Origin: an uncultured Synechococcaceae cyanobacterium
GTDB lineage: Bacteria; Cyanobacteriota; Cyanobacteriia; PCC-6307; Cyanobiaceae
Assembly: GCA_902634405.1 (NCBI GenBank)
Contig: CACPJY010000014.1
Location: forward strand, 1 to 40,149
Length of the DNA: 40,149 nt
Direction: 5' to 3'
In this document: positions 8,131-16,785 of the stretch, piece by piece
Numbering within the stretch: the stretch's first letter is position 1
Layout of the letters: each line of letters begins with the position of its first letter
Translations under genes and position numbers: made by a program
Notes under the pieces: model-generated
What the model saw: the letters and a program-made list of their open reading frames with translations, nothing else
The model's database searches: none
What the model was told of the DNA's origin: nothing

Positions 8131-8282
8131 AATTATCTTTTGATTTTTTTGAGTCTACAACGAATTTCCTTATCTAAAAAATTCGCTGTCGGTAGCTTTT
8201 TTATTGTTTACAGAGCTGCAGATTATTTGATTTCGAGACTCATGTTTAGTAATTAATACTATTGTTCAAAGCTTTTGGACCT

Positions 8283-9026
8283 TTACATCATTTGATTGAG
8301 GAAACGTCGGCTTCGCTCCTCCTTGGCATTTTTGAAAAAAGTTTCTGGGGTAGAAGTCTCTATAACTTTCCCTTCGTCCATGAAAAGCACTCTATCTGCA
8401 ACTTCTTTTGCAAAACCAATTTCGTGACTGACTACGACCATAGTCATACCTTTTTGAGCGAGGGACTTCATAGCGTCAAGCACCTCTTTAACTCTTTCGG
8501 GGTCAAGGGCGCTTGTTGGCTCGTCAAAAAGCATTAGCTCGGGATCTAAGGCAAGGGCTCTTGCTATAGCAACCCTTTGTTGCTGGCCCCCACTTAATTG
8601 GTTTGGGTACTTCTTGGCTTGTTCTTCTATTCCCATTTGAGATAGAAGTTCCAGGGCTCTATTTTCGGCATGTTCTTTAGGGGATTGTTTTACACGAATT
8701 GGTGCCAATGTGATGTTTTCGATTATTGATAAATGTGGAAATAAATTGAATTGTTGAAAAACCATTCCCACTCTGCGTCTTATTTCTCTCAATTGTCGTT
8801 CCGTGTGATCTGCATTCAAAGGAATGCCAAGAACTTCCAGGCTTCCGTTATCTATAGATTCAAGCCCATTAAATGTTCTTATAAGTGTACTTTTCCCTGA
8901 TCCTGAAGGTCCCATTACTACAAGGACCTCTCCAATATCTACTTTTAATGAGACATGGTCAAGTGACTTTTGCTTATTACCTCCATATGTTTTAGTCAGA
9001 TTTTTCGCATTTATTGCATTAGTCAT
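8283..9026 (-). CDS. Polar amino-acid ABC importer, ATP-binding subunit
   Basis: This is the motor of the importer encoded by the four-gene operon. The 247-residue protein has Walker [13 protein letters not shown], a Q-loop in [12 protein letters not shown], the signature [14 protein letters not shown], Walker [13 protein letters not shown] and the switch histidine in [10 protein letters not shown]. It belongs to the GlnQ/AapP/BztD group, probably matching BgtA of the Synechocystis N-II system. It is the last gene of the operon, 15 bases after the second permease. No accessory C-terminal domain is present, so regulation must act elsewhere. Confidence 0.95.
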   Translation of the reverse strand: MTNAINAKNLTKTYGGNKQKSLDHVSLKVDIGEVLVVMGPSGSGKSTLIRTFNGLESIDNGSLEVLGIPLNADHTERQLREIRRRVGMVFQQFNLFPHLSIIENITLAPIRVKQSPKEHAENRALELLSQMGIEEQAKKYPNQLSGGQQQRVAIARALALDPELMLFDEPTSALDPERVKEVLDAMKSLAQKGMTMVVVSHEIGFAKEVADRVLFMDEGKVIETSTPETFFKNAKEERSRRFLNQMM

Positions 9027-9041
9027 AATTTCTAGTTGATA

Positions 9042-10049
9042 TTAAGGTTGGAGTTGTTTCTCTAGATTTCTTGAAAGTAATGCCATTGCAGTACAAATTA
9101 CCCAATAAATTAATCCTAGCCAGAGGTAAGTCTCTAAATGTCGACCAATGAATTCAGGATTAGCCAGAAGACTCCTACTGATTCCAAGCAGTTCAACAAG
9201 TCCTAAAATAGCCATTAGACTGGTATTTTGGATTAGCCCCACCGCCTGGTTTGTTAGTGATGGTAGGGCAATGCGGAGGGCTTGAGGAAGCAATATATAT
9301 TGAATAGTTTGTCTTTTATTAAGGCCAAGAACATAGGCTGCTTCTTCTTGTGTTTTAGATATTGATTGGAGTCCTCCCCGTATATCTTCTGCAATATAGG
9401 CAGCTGCAAAAAATGCAAAAGCAAATATTGCTCGTAATACACGATTGATCTCTAAGTCAACAGGAAGAAACAGGGGAATTAGAAGTTGTCCAAAAAACAA
9501 TACTGCAATTAGTGGTATTGATCTCATTACATCTATATATCCACCGCATAATTTGGTAATGATAAATAATCTACTTTGTCGTCCGATTGCTAATATTATC
9601 CCGAGAGGTAATGCAATTGCTCCACTACATGCAGTTAGTAGCAAGGTCAATGTTAATCCTCCCCAATGAGAAGAATTGACAGGCTTTAGTACAAAACCTC
9701 CTGAAAGTAATACCACTCCAATAGGTACCATTAGAATCCATACTGTTGGTAGTATTTTTCGAAGTTTTCGGCTGCGAGGAAGCGAAAGAGTCAGCAAAGT
9801 TAATATAACTAAAATTGATATCCAAGTTATAGGTCTCCAGGTTTCATCTAGTGGGTAACTACCAAAAGTAAATACACCAATATTTTCAGTTATAACTCCC
9901 CAACTTGCATCGTTCAAAACCCAAAAAAGGCTTTTAAATAATACCCAGGCTATAAGCAATGAAATTATTAAACTAATCAAAAGGTCGTTTTTGTTACTGG
10001 CAAGTCCTTTTGCCATTTGTTTAAAAATGTTTTGAAATTTAATTCTCAT
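9042..10049 (-). CDS. Polar amino-acid ABC importer, permease 2 (AapM/BztC-like)
   Basis: The 335-residue inner-membrane protein has a long N-terminal part with four predicted helices (for example LLISLIISLLIAWVLFKSLFW) and then the His/Glu/Gln/Arg/Opine permease core. The core includes SGAIALPLGIILAIGR and the ATPase-contacting EAA-type loop (EEAAYVLGLNKRQTIQYILLPQALR). The extended N-terminus is typical of the AapM/BztC class of general or acidic amino-acid importers rather than of GlnP. It would form the channel as a heterodimer with the permease encoded just upstream, 40 bases away. Confidence 0.93.
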   Translation of the reverse strand: MRIKFQNIFKQMAKGLASNKNDLLISLIISLLIAWVLFKSLFWVLNDASWGVITENIGVFTFGSYPLDETWRPITWISILVILTLLTLSLPRSRKLRKILPTVWILMVPIGVVLLSGGFVLKPVNSSHWGGLTLTLLLTACSGAIALPLGIILAIGRQSRLFIITKLCGGYIDVMRSIPLIAVLFFGQLLIPLFLPVDLEINRVLRAIFAFAFFAAAYIAEDIRGGLQSISKTQEEAAYVLGLNKRQTIQYILLPQALRIALPSLTNQAVGLIQNTSLMAILGLVELLGISRSLLANPEFIGRHLETYLWLGLIYWVICTAMALLSRNLEKQLQP

Positions 10050-10089
10050 CTATTAATTATACCCTTATAATCTATGAATGTTTTCAAGG

Positions 10090-10995
10090 TTATAATTTAT
10101 CATGTTGTGAGCGTAGTATGATTTTGTTGACAACTTGCATGCCTCTGTTGACTATTAAGTTTAGTAATAGAAAGCTTAAAAGTAGTATTGAAAAACCTTC
10201 AATCGCTCTCCCTGTTTGTGTAATGCTTGTATCACCAATCGCATAGATATCTGCGTACCCAACTGCAATAGCCAGAGTACTGTTTTTTGCGAGATTCAAA
10301 TATTGACTTGTTAGCCCAGGGATAATTGCTGGAAGAGCTTGAGGGAAAATTACTTTTCTAAGACCATACTTGTCGGAAATACCAAGACTCCTAAATGCTT
10401 CCCACTGACCTTTCGAAACCGAATTTATTCCTCCACGAACAACTTCTGCGATTGATGCCCCTGTGAAAACACCTAGCCCTACAAGTAGTGCTGAGAACTC
10501 TGCGCTTAACTTGATTCCAAGTAATTCAATGCCTTGATTTGAGATATATATTAAAGACCCTAAAGGAGATAGAGGAGTCTCAGAAAGTTCAAGGATTGCG
10601 ACAAAATACCAGAAAAAGAGCTGAAGAAGCAAGGGAACCTGCCTTACTAATGCTACATATGATGCGGAAACATTTTTCAATAGAATATTCTTGCTGAATC
10701 TTGATACTCCCGCCAAAAACCCTAGAATTGTTGATAATATAAGACCACAGAATATTACTTTTAAGCTGTTTAACCATCCAATTGTTAGAGCCCACATATA
10801 GCTGTCTGCAGGCTTATATGGTAATAAAAATTCAGATATCCCAAAACCAGCCGGATTAAATAGCCAATTGAAATCTAATCCCATATTGGTTCGTATTAAA
10901 TTTACAATTAGGTTGTTGATTACAATCCCTGTAAAAATTAAAATAACTATTGATATGACTAATTGTACCCTTAGGTATTTTTTGAATCGCATCAC
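10090..10995 (-). CDS. Polar amino-acid ABC importer, permease 1 (AapQ/BztB-like)
   Basis: The 301-residue permease has an N-terminal helix (VQLVISIVILIFTGIVI), a periplasmic stretch beginning NMGLDFNWLFNPAGFGISE, and the core domain with a GILxSTILGFLAGVSR-like helix. The coupling loop reads QWEAFRSLGISDKYGLRKVIFPQALPAI, recognised in two parts (GQWEAFRSLGIS and VIFPQALPA), as expected for contact with the ATPase. The NPAGFGISE stretch is characteristic of the AapQ/BztB family. It starts four bases after the binding-protein stop codon, so translation is probably coupled. Confidence 0.93.
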   Translation of the reverse strand: MMRFKKYLRVQLVISIVILIFTGIVINNLIVNLIRTNMGLDFNWLFNPAGFGISEFLLPYKPADSYMWALTIGWLNSLKVIFCGLILSTILGFLAGVSRFSKNILLKNVSASYVALVRQVPLLLQLFFWYFVAILELSETPLSPLGSLIYISNQGIELLGIKLSAEFSALLVGLGVFTGASIAEVVRGGINSVSKGQWEAFRSLGISDKYGLRKVIFPQALPAIIPGLTSQYLNLAKNSTLAIAVGYADIYAIGDTSITQTGRAIEGFSILLLSFLLLNLIVNRGMQVVNKIILRSQHDKL

Positions 10996-10998
10996 TTT

Positions 10999-12048
10999 TT
11001 AATTCATAGGAGGCGCGAAAAGTAATCCTCCATTTATGTAGATGTTATTTAGTCCTCTAGGTATAGGGACTCTGCTTGTAGGGCCAAGATGACGGTTGTA
11101 TATCTCTCCATAGTTCCCAGTACTTGTTAATATTTTTACGACAAAATCATTCCTAAGGCCAATTTTTTCTCCAAGTCGACCATCAATACCAAGAAAACGT
11201 CTAAGTGATGTAAGCTTCTTATCGGATTTTGCAAGAGCTAATTTTTCTTGAACATTATTTTTATTAATATCCAATTCTTCAGCTAAGAAAAGGGCATATA
11301 TCACCCATCTTATTGAGTCACTTAGTTTTTGGTCTCCTCCAATAGAAGCTGGTGCCAATGGCTCTTTGCTGAGTATCTCTTCCATAATTATATGATCATT
11401 AGGATTTTTAAAACTTGTCCTGGCAGCTGCTAATTGTGAACGATCAGAGGTCATTGCTCTACATCTACCTTTGATGTATCCAGATACAACTTGATTTAAG
11501 TCTTGATATTTTATAGGTGTATAACTTATCCCTTGTTCTTGAAAGAAATCGTTTAGATTTTGTTCAGTTGTAGTACCTGAACCTACGCATATATTGCTAT
11601 TCCTTAGCTCTTTACTACTGCTAATACCACTCGATCTTTTTACCATTAGCCCCTGTCCGTCATGAAATACGACAGGAGCAAAAGTAAGGCCATTACCTTT
11701 TATTGAATCTCTACTAAGGTTAAAGGTAGTATTGCGAGAGAGGACGTCTATCTCACCAGTTTTGAGTGCTGTAAATCTTTCAGGAGCAGTGAGAGGCCTA
11801 AATTGAACCTTTTCAGAGTCTCCTAAGAAAGCTGCTGCAAGAGCTCGACATATATCAACATCTAGACCCTCGTAATCCCCATTACCTTTTAAAAAACTAA
11901 ATCCAGGTATTTTTCCACTTACACCACAATTTAGCTCTCCCCTATTCTGAATCAGGTCAAGTCTTGATACGTTAGTGGTTTCAAGTGTTGCGCAACCCGT
12001 AAAAAAAATCGAAATTGTTGCCAATACTTTTATCAAATGTTTAGTCAC
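10999..12048 (-). CDS. Amino-acid-binding lipoprotein of the ABC importer (AapJ/BztA-like)
   Basis: This 349-residue substrate-binding protein captures amino acids outside the cytoplasmic membrane. The N-terminus is a lipoprotein signal with lipobox FTGC (VLATISIFFTGCATL), so the mature protein is membrane-tethered. The SBP_bac_3 domain shows the usual start (RGELNCGVSGKIPGFSF), the DVDICRALAAAFLGD helix and the GEIDVLSRNTTFNLSRD ligand segment, which in the AapJ/BztA group accompanies broad specificity for polar and acidic amino acids. The start is GTG at 12048, fixed by an AGGAGG eight bases upstream. It is first in the operon, as usual. Confidence 0.93.
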   Translation of the reverse strand: MTKHLIKVLATISIFFTGCATLETTNVSRLDLIQNRGELNCGVSGKIPGFSFLKGNGDYEGLDVDICRALAAAFLGDSEKVQFRPLTAPERFTALKTGEIDVLSRNTTFNLSRDSIKGNGLTFAPVVFHDGQGLMVKRSSGISSSKELRNSNICVGSGTTTEQNLNDFFQEQGISYTPIKYQDLNQVVSGYIKGRCRAMTSDRSQLAAARTSFKNPNDHIIMEEILSKEPLAPASIGGDQKLSDSIRWVIYALFLAEELDINKNNVQEKLALAKSDKKLTSLRRFLGIDGRLGEKIGLRNDFVVKILTSTGNYGEIYNRHLGPTSRVPIPRGLNNIYINGGLLFAPPMN

Positions 12049-12056
12049 TCTTAAAA

Positions 12057-12062
12057 CCTCCT
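12057..12062 (-). promoter_or_regulatory. Strong ribosome-binding site of the binding lipoprotein
   Basis: AGGAGG on the minus strand lies eight bases before the GTG at 12048. It settles the non-ATG start and suggests high translation of the binding protein, which is normally needed in excess over the membrane subunits. Confidence 0.75.
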
Positions 12063-12101
12063 GAGTGGTTAGGTGATTACAGTCTTTTTTTCTTGCCCAT
12101 T

Positions 12102-13715
12102 TTAGGTATGGACAGTCTCTTGGCCTCCCATCCTTTCAAACAGATCAAGGCTTTCCTCATTTAAGCTGACAACCTCAACTTCAGATCCACCTAATGTAAG
12201 TTTTCTAATTACTTGATCTAAAGCCGCTACGCCACTTTGATCCCAAATGTGGGCTTTTGACATATCTATAGTTACTTTTGCGGGATGCTCATGAAGATCA
12301 AAGCCTTGTAAGAAATAGATTTTGCTTACGAAGAATAATTGACCTGTTACTTGATATCGGATTACGCCAGGACTCGTTTCCATAGCTTCAACACTTATTA
12401 CTTTTGCAACTTTTCGGCTAAATAAGATCCCTGCAAGAGCAACTCCAGCAAGTACACCCAATGCAAGATTATGTGGTGTTGTTAGCATTGTCACAGCAAA
12501 AGTTGTCAACATAACTGCTGAATCACTTCTAGGAATCTTTCGAATATTCTTTAAACCTGATGTATCTGCTGTGCTAACTGCAATTGTTATCATCACTGCA
12601 ACAAGTGCTGCCATTGGTATTTGTTCCAACCAAGTCCTACCAACCAAGATCATGGTTAATAAACTAATACCTGAAAATAAAGTCGATAGCCTTGACCTAC
12701 CTCCATTCTCAGTATTCATTACAGATTGCCCCACAAGAGCACAGCCAGCCATTCCTCCAAAAAGGGAAGAAACAACATTGGCAATTCCTTGCCCTCTAGC
12801 CTCTGTATTTTTGTTCGAATTACTATCAGTAATATCATCAAGAATATCTTGTGTCAGAAATGTTTCCATAAGACCTACAAGCGATATAGCAAGAGCTGTT
12901 GGCAACACTAATCCAAATGTTTCTAGACTAAATGGTACTTTGCCTTGAGATAATGATCCAAATGGAAGTGTAAATGTAGGTAAGCCGTTTGGAAGTTGTC
13001 CTAAATCTTTTACTGTTGGAATGTCTAGAGATAAGCTTACAGATATAACTGTTAGAATGATTATTGCTATTAGTTGAGAGGGTAAAGCTCTAGTTAATTT
13101 TGGTAAACCATATATTATAACTAATCCTATTAATACCATTATCCAAACAATTGGTATTTGATTCCCAATAGGAACATTTTGAATTGCATGATTGCTTGCT
13201 ACTTCGCTCCCATGATGTAAATCAATCCCCAATTGAGGAAATTGCGCTTGCAAAATTAATAATGCAAGAGCATTCACAAAGCCGCTCAAAACACCTTGAG
13301 GAACAAATCGCATTTGATATGCAAGGCGAAGGTATCCCCAAAGTATTTGGAAAAGACCAGTAAGAAGTCCGGCGGCCATCAGATAGGAGAATCCGAGCCC
13401 TTCCCCTTTGGCATTGCCCATAGCGACAACACCAGTCATTAGAAGAGCAGTGGAGCCTGTTGCTGACGTAATCATTCCCATGCGCCCGCCAACGATTGCA
13501 ATCGTTATAGATAGGCAAAAAGCGCCGAAGAGACCAACTTGTGGATCTACACCAGCGATTCCTGAAAAGGCAATTGCCTCAGGAATCATGGCAAAAGCAA
13601 CAACCAATCCTGAAAGTAGATCTTTTTTGGGGCTATTTAGCCACTGATTAAAAAATGAATGGTTTGATCTTTTGAGCACTTGAATAGTTCCTTTCTCGGC
13701 TGAACCGTATCTCAT
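12102..13715 (-). CDS. SulP-family anion transporter with STAS domain (BicA-like)
   Basis: The 537-residue protein has the SulP fold: a soluble N-terminus, about a dozen membrane helices beginning with [26 protein letters not shown], and a C-terminal STAS domain (about residues 440-530, including [20 protein letters not shown]). Cyanobacterial members transport bicarbonate with sodium (BicA) or sulfate; I cannot decide from sequence, but the neighbouring GlcD/GlcE-like gene makes an inorganic-carbon role attractive. Its ATG overlaps the upstream stop codon in ATGA, so the two proteins are translationally coupled. Confidence 0.9.
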   Translation of the reverse strand: MRYGSAEKGTIQVLKRSNHSFFNQWLNSPKKDLLSGLVVAFAMIPEAIAFSGIAGVDPQVGLFGAFCLSITIAIVGGRMGMITSATGSTALLMTGVVAMGNAKGEGLGFSYLMAAGLLTGLFQILWGYLRLAYQMRFVPQGVLSGFVNALALLILQAQFPQLGIDLHHGSEVASNHAIQNVPIGNQIPIVWIMVLIGLVIIYGLPKLTRALPSQLIAIIILTVISVSLSLDIPTVKDLGQLPNGLPTFTLPFGSLSQGKVPFSLETFGLVLPTALAISLVGLMETFLTQDILDDITDSNSNKNTEARGQGIANVVSSLFGGMAGCALVGQSVMNTENGGRSRLSTLFSGISLLTMILVGRTWLEQIPMAALVAVMITIAVSTADTSGLKNIRKIPRSDSAVMLTTFAVTMLTTPHNLALGVLAGVALAGILFSRKVAKVISVEAMETSPGVIRYQVTGQLFFVSKIYFLQGFDLHEHPAKVTIDMSKAHIWDQSGVAALDQVIRKLTLGGSEVEVVSLNEESLDLFERMGGQETVHT

Positions 13716-14896
13716 AGAGGTGGCATTGAGTTGTTTGGATCAAATTCTGACTTCAATTCTTTTAATTTCGGCAGCCATTCATTAAAGGCTGAATTGATTT
13801 CTTTCTGATGCCAAGGCAGATGCTGATGCATTTGTGCCAGATGGATCCAGGGACAATATGGTTCAAGTGCTGCCCAGGCATCTTCGGCCCATTTGAGACT
13901 TAGTTTTCTAGAAGTCAGATCCCCGGCAGGCCAAACAGCAGTAATCCAAGGCTTCCAAGTTGCTTTGCGATGTACGAAAGAAGTTTGAGGGTGAATGTTT
14001 TTTGACGAGACTCCACCAAGCTGCTGTGAGGCTATTGAACATTTTGGATGGGGCCTTTTTGACATTAACGATGAGATTATTTCAATTATTTCCAAGGAAT
14101 CTTTTCCCCAATCAGGGCTAAGCAGACCTAGGACTTCATAATGTAATCGATCGAAAATACCAATATTTTTTTCTAGTGAATCCAATGCAGGAATTTTTTC
14201 GAGACTTGGAATTGTATATATATTCTCAGTACAACTATTAAAAGTACTTTTCAAATCATTTAATACTTTAACAGATGTGATGTTGTCAATTTTAATTATA
14301 ACTAAAGCATAAATCTCTTCTTTCCACATCCATTGAAGACTTGCTTTAAGCGGCCATTTTTCTGCTTTTTGTATTAGTATATTAAGCTCCTTAGCGTTGA
14401 TTTTTGCTTCCCAAATAATCAATTTTTCCAAAGGAAATGTATTAAGCTTTAGGTTGGTAATTATCCCAAGAAAAGGTGCTGCTCCACAAAGACCTTTCCA
14501 AATAGTTTTCTCTTTTTCAGGCGTTTCCTTTTTTGGACTTTTGTATAAAAAACGTTCTCCTGTAGGCCAAATCCCTCTGATTTCTTTTATTTGATCAATT
14601 GCAAGTCCTTGTGATCTGCTAAGAGGGCTTATTCCACCGGTAAGGATGTAGCCCATGCCTGTTTTGCCTGACAAACCAATAGGAAAGCTTCTTTGGAACC
14701 TAGAAAGCTCCTTTATAAGTTTTCCTGTTGAGAGGCCAGTACCCACATCTACAAGATTTTTACTTTGATCGAAATAGATATCTTTGAAACCATTACGAAG
14801 ATCTAAGGTTAGATGGCCATCCCAGGCACAACGACTTGTTGTTCCTCCACTGCAGATAAGGAAGGGCTTTTGAGTAACTCTAAGTTCTAATAGCAA
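13712..14896 (-). CDS. FAD-binding oxidoreductase, GlcD/GlcE-like, with unresolved N-terminus
   Basis: The visible 394 residues match the PCMH-type FAD-binding domain of glycolate-oxidase subunits: SGGTTSRCAWDGHLTLDLRN, then VDVGTGLSTGKLIKEL, then GKTGMGYILTGGISPLSRS and GLCGAAPFLGIITNLKL. The TTG at 14896 is the first conventional start, yet the frame remains open to 14992 and encodes a segment (FEGVLEPIDAELEQLLLEL) that fits the usual start of this domain. The true start may be a rare codon such as the ATT at 14971, or a frameshift or base error may hide it. The stop overlaps the SulP start (ATGA). The likely substrate is a 2-hydroxy acid such as glycolate, by family only. Confidence 0.8.
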   Translation of the reverse strand: MLLELRVTQKPFLICSGGTTSRCAWDGHLTLDLRNGFKDIYFDQSKNLVDVGTGLSTGKLIKELSRFQRSFPIGLSGKTGMGYILTGGISPLSRSQGLAIDQIKEIRGIWPTGERFLYKSPKKETPEKEKTIWKGLCGAAPFLGIITNLKLNTFPLEKLIIWEAKINAKELNILIQKAEKWPLKASLQWMWKEEIYALVIIKIDNITSVKVLNDLKSTFNSCTENIYTIPSLEKIPALDSLEKNIGIFDRLHYEVLGLLSPDWGKDSLEIIEIISSLMSKRPHPKCSIASQQLGGVSSKNIHPQTSFVHRKATWKPWITAVWPAGDLTSRKLSLKWAEDAWAALEPYCPWIHLAQMHQHLPWHQKEINSAFNEWLPKLKELKSEFDPNNSMPPL

Positions 14897-15079
14897 TTGT
14901 TCTAGTTCAGCGTCAATAGGTTCTAGAACCCCTTCAAAAGAGCTGTCCTGGGCAACTGTGTTAGGAAAAATGAGATTAGTGTTGATGATGAGCTACAAAG
15001 TCTTAAACGAAGAGTAACTTGTCGTAAAGCAAAAAAAATGTACAACTAGAGATAAGATTTTATTTGGCATTCAATTTCA

Positions 15080-16108
15080 GTGAATCTAGATCTTTTAAAA
15101 AAATACGAAGGTTCTGGCATTTTAGTTTGCGGCCATGGCAGTAGAAATCGCATGGCAGTAGATGAGTTTGCTCAATTTGTAGAGTCAATAAGGTCTAGGT
15201 TGCCAGGTATTGCTGTTGAACATGGATACTTAGAGTTTGCTCGGCCAATATTGAGGGATGGTCTAGATAAGCTTCGTCAAAAATCTGTTAAGAAGGTTTT
15301 GGCAGTACCCGCAATGCTTTTTGCTGCTACTCATATTAAAAATGATATACCAGCGGTTTTAAATAAATATTCGATAGAAAATCAAATAAAAATTGAATTT
15401 GGTAGAGAACTAGGTGTCGACAGGTTGATGATCTCAGCGGCAGGAACCAGGATTCAGGAAGTGCTCGATGAGACTCAATCAATCCCACTCGCTGAAACAA
15501 TGCTTGTTGTCGTAGGCCGTGGATCTTCGGACCCAGATGCGAATTCCAATATCTCAAAAATCACAAGAATGCTTGTGGAAGCTTTTGGTTTTGGGTGGGG
15601 AGAAACAGTTTTTTCTGGTGTTACCTTTCCTCTTGTGGAACCTGGCCTTCGTTACCTTTCCAGACTTGGTTTTAAACGAATAATTGTTTTCCCATATTTT
15701 CTTTTTTCAGGTGTTTTAGTGAGCCGGATAAAGACACAGACTAAAAAAGTAGCTAAAGATTTTCCAGATATTCAGTTTTTAAATGCAAGTTACTTAGGTA
15801 ATCATCCGTTAGTAGTTGAAACTTTCCTCTCCCGAATTGAAGAAGCATTCAATGAAGAAGCATTAATGAATTGTGCATTATGTAAGTACAGAGACAAGTT
15901 GTTGGGATTTGAAAATGAAGTTGGCTTGGTTCAAGAAAGCCATCATCATCATGTTGAGGGTCTTGAAGAGTGCTGCACTCTTTGTGAGACTGAATGTACT
16001 GGTGCTTGCGAAACAGGAGAAGGTGATTTGAGTCATGGACACTCTCATGGACATTCTTCAACTCTGTACCCTCACGCAGATCATCCTTTAGGCCCAAAAA
16101 CTCTTTGA
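15080..16108 (+). CDS. cbiX: Long-form sirohydrochlorin cobaltochelatase CbiX
   Basis: CbiX inserts metal into sirohydrochlorin for cobalamin (or siroheme) synthesis. The 342 residues hold two tandem CbiX-type halves: the first has the active-site histidine in VCGHGSRNRMA (H19) and the ATHIKNDIP segment (H85), and the second begins at VVVGRGSSDPDAN. Near the C-terminus is MNCALC (residues 263-268), which is the MXCXXC motif described for the Fe-S centre of CbiX-L from Bacillus megaterium. A Cys-rich stretch (five Cys between 298 and 310) and His clusters (SHHHHVE, HGHSHGHS) follow. The start is GTG; no ATG lies before the conserved GILVCGHG. Confidence 0.92.
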   Translation: MNLDLLKKYEGSGILVCGHGSRNRMAVDEFAQFVESIRSRLPGIAVEHGYLEFARPILRDGLDKLRQKSVKKVLAVPAMLFAATHIKNDIPAVLNKYSIENQIKIEFGRELGVDRLMISAAGTRIQEVLDETQSIPLAETMLVVVGRGSSDPDANSNISKITRMLVEAFGFGWGETVFSGVTFPLVEPGLRYLSRLGFKRIIVFPYFLFSGVLVSRIKTQTKKVAKDFPDIQFLNASYLGNHPLVVETFLSRIEEAFNEEALMNCALCKYRDKLLGFENEVGLVQESHHHHVEGLEECCTLCETECTGACETGEGDLSHGHSHGHSSTLYPHADHPLGPKTL

Positions 16109-16518
16109 CAAAGATATATATTGCAAATCTGAAGATAAACAGTTGAAATCAAAGACTCACTCGTCTCTTTCTCGCCCTGGTCTCATGGGACTCTTGACTG
16201 TTAAGCAGAACTTATCAATCGATCTTCCTAGAGTTTTTCTCAATCTTTCCACAGGTTTTTTGGAGTTTTCCACTAATGATCTATAGAGATTTAAGTGCTT
16301 GCAGAGAAATTGTGGGTTTTGAACTAAGTAGCAACTATCACTTGACAGTATTGTGATTTCCTTGTTCGAACCTTTTGATTTAACTTTTTTAGCTCTTGAC
16401 TTAAGTGGGAGACATGAGTCTTATGTTGTCGCGTAAATATTTTATAAACCTTCTTTCACTTTGACTGATTGCGGAATGGACGACATCCTTGTCCCAGTTA
16501 TTCAAAGAGATTGATTGA
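16109..16518. other. 410-base intergenic region, AT-rich with DnaA-box-like motifs
   Basis: No convincing gene is seen. Two near-consensus cyanobacterial DnaA-box-like motifs, CTTTCCACA (16245-16253) and TTTTCCACT (16266-16274), lie 12 bases apart. A short repeat CTCTTGACT occurs at about 16190 and again at about 16392. A 33-codon open frame (16185-16286) is present but unsupported. The stretch is long for this compact genome, so an untranslated leader or small RNA before the DUF2811 gene is possible. Confidence 0.4.
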
Positions 16519-16785
16519 ATGAGTCGGAATTATCTAGAGCGCTGCGTTGAGATCAACTCGGATTTTTCGCAATTAAACGAAACTTCTTCTTATGTAAGCC
16601 TCGAAGCTGAAATACCAGAGGTCCTTTATCAAGGGATGAAGGATTTTCTAGGGTCTAACCCAGAATGGGATCAATATCGACTATTGAGTTCTGCCCTGGC
16701 AAATTTCCTTTTTCAGAATGGTTGCGTTGATAGGGCTGTGACGGAGTGTTATTTGAATGATCTATTTACTCGTCTAGAGGTCTAA
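16519..16785 (+). CDS. DUF2811 family small protein
   Basis: The 88-residue acidic protein matches my recollection of DUF2811, a cyanobacterial family of unknown function: SYVSLEAEIPEVLYQGMKDF, then WDQYRLLSSALANFLFQNG, then VTECYLNDLF. It is predicted all-helical and cytoplasmic. A ribosome-binding-site-like AGAG precedes the ATG. Its last 20 bases overlap the 3' end of the convergent GMC oxidoreductase gene, so the two transcripts are antisense to each other at their ends. Confidence 0.82.
   Translation: MSRNYLERCVEINSDFSQLNETSSYVSLEAEIPEVLYQGMKDFLGSNPEWDQYRLLSSALANFLFQNGCVDRAVTECYLNDLFTRLEV

Noticed and set aside
8262-8537. Plus-strand open frame of 91 codons at the end of the ABC ATPase gene
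   Set aside because: It is antisense to a clearly coding ATPase and has no independent support.
16143-16286. TTG- or ATG-started frame of 33-47 codons in the long intergenic region
   Set aside because: No recognisable family or ribosome-binding site; composition is not distinctive enough to call a gene.
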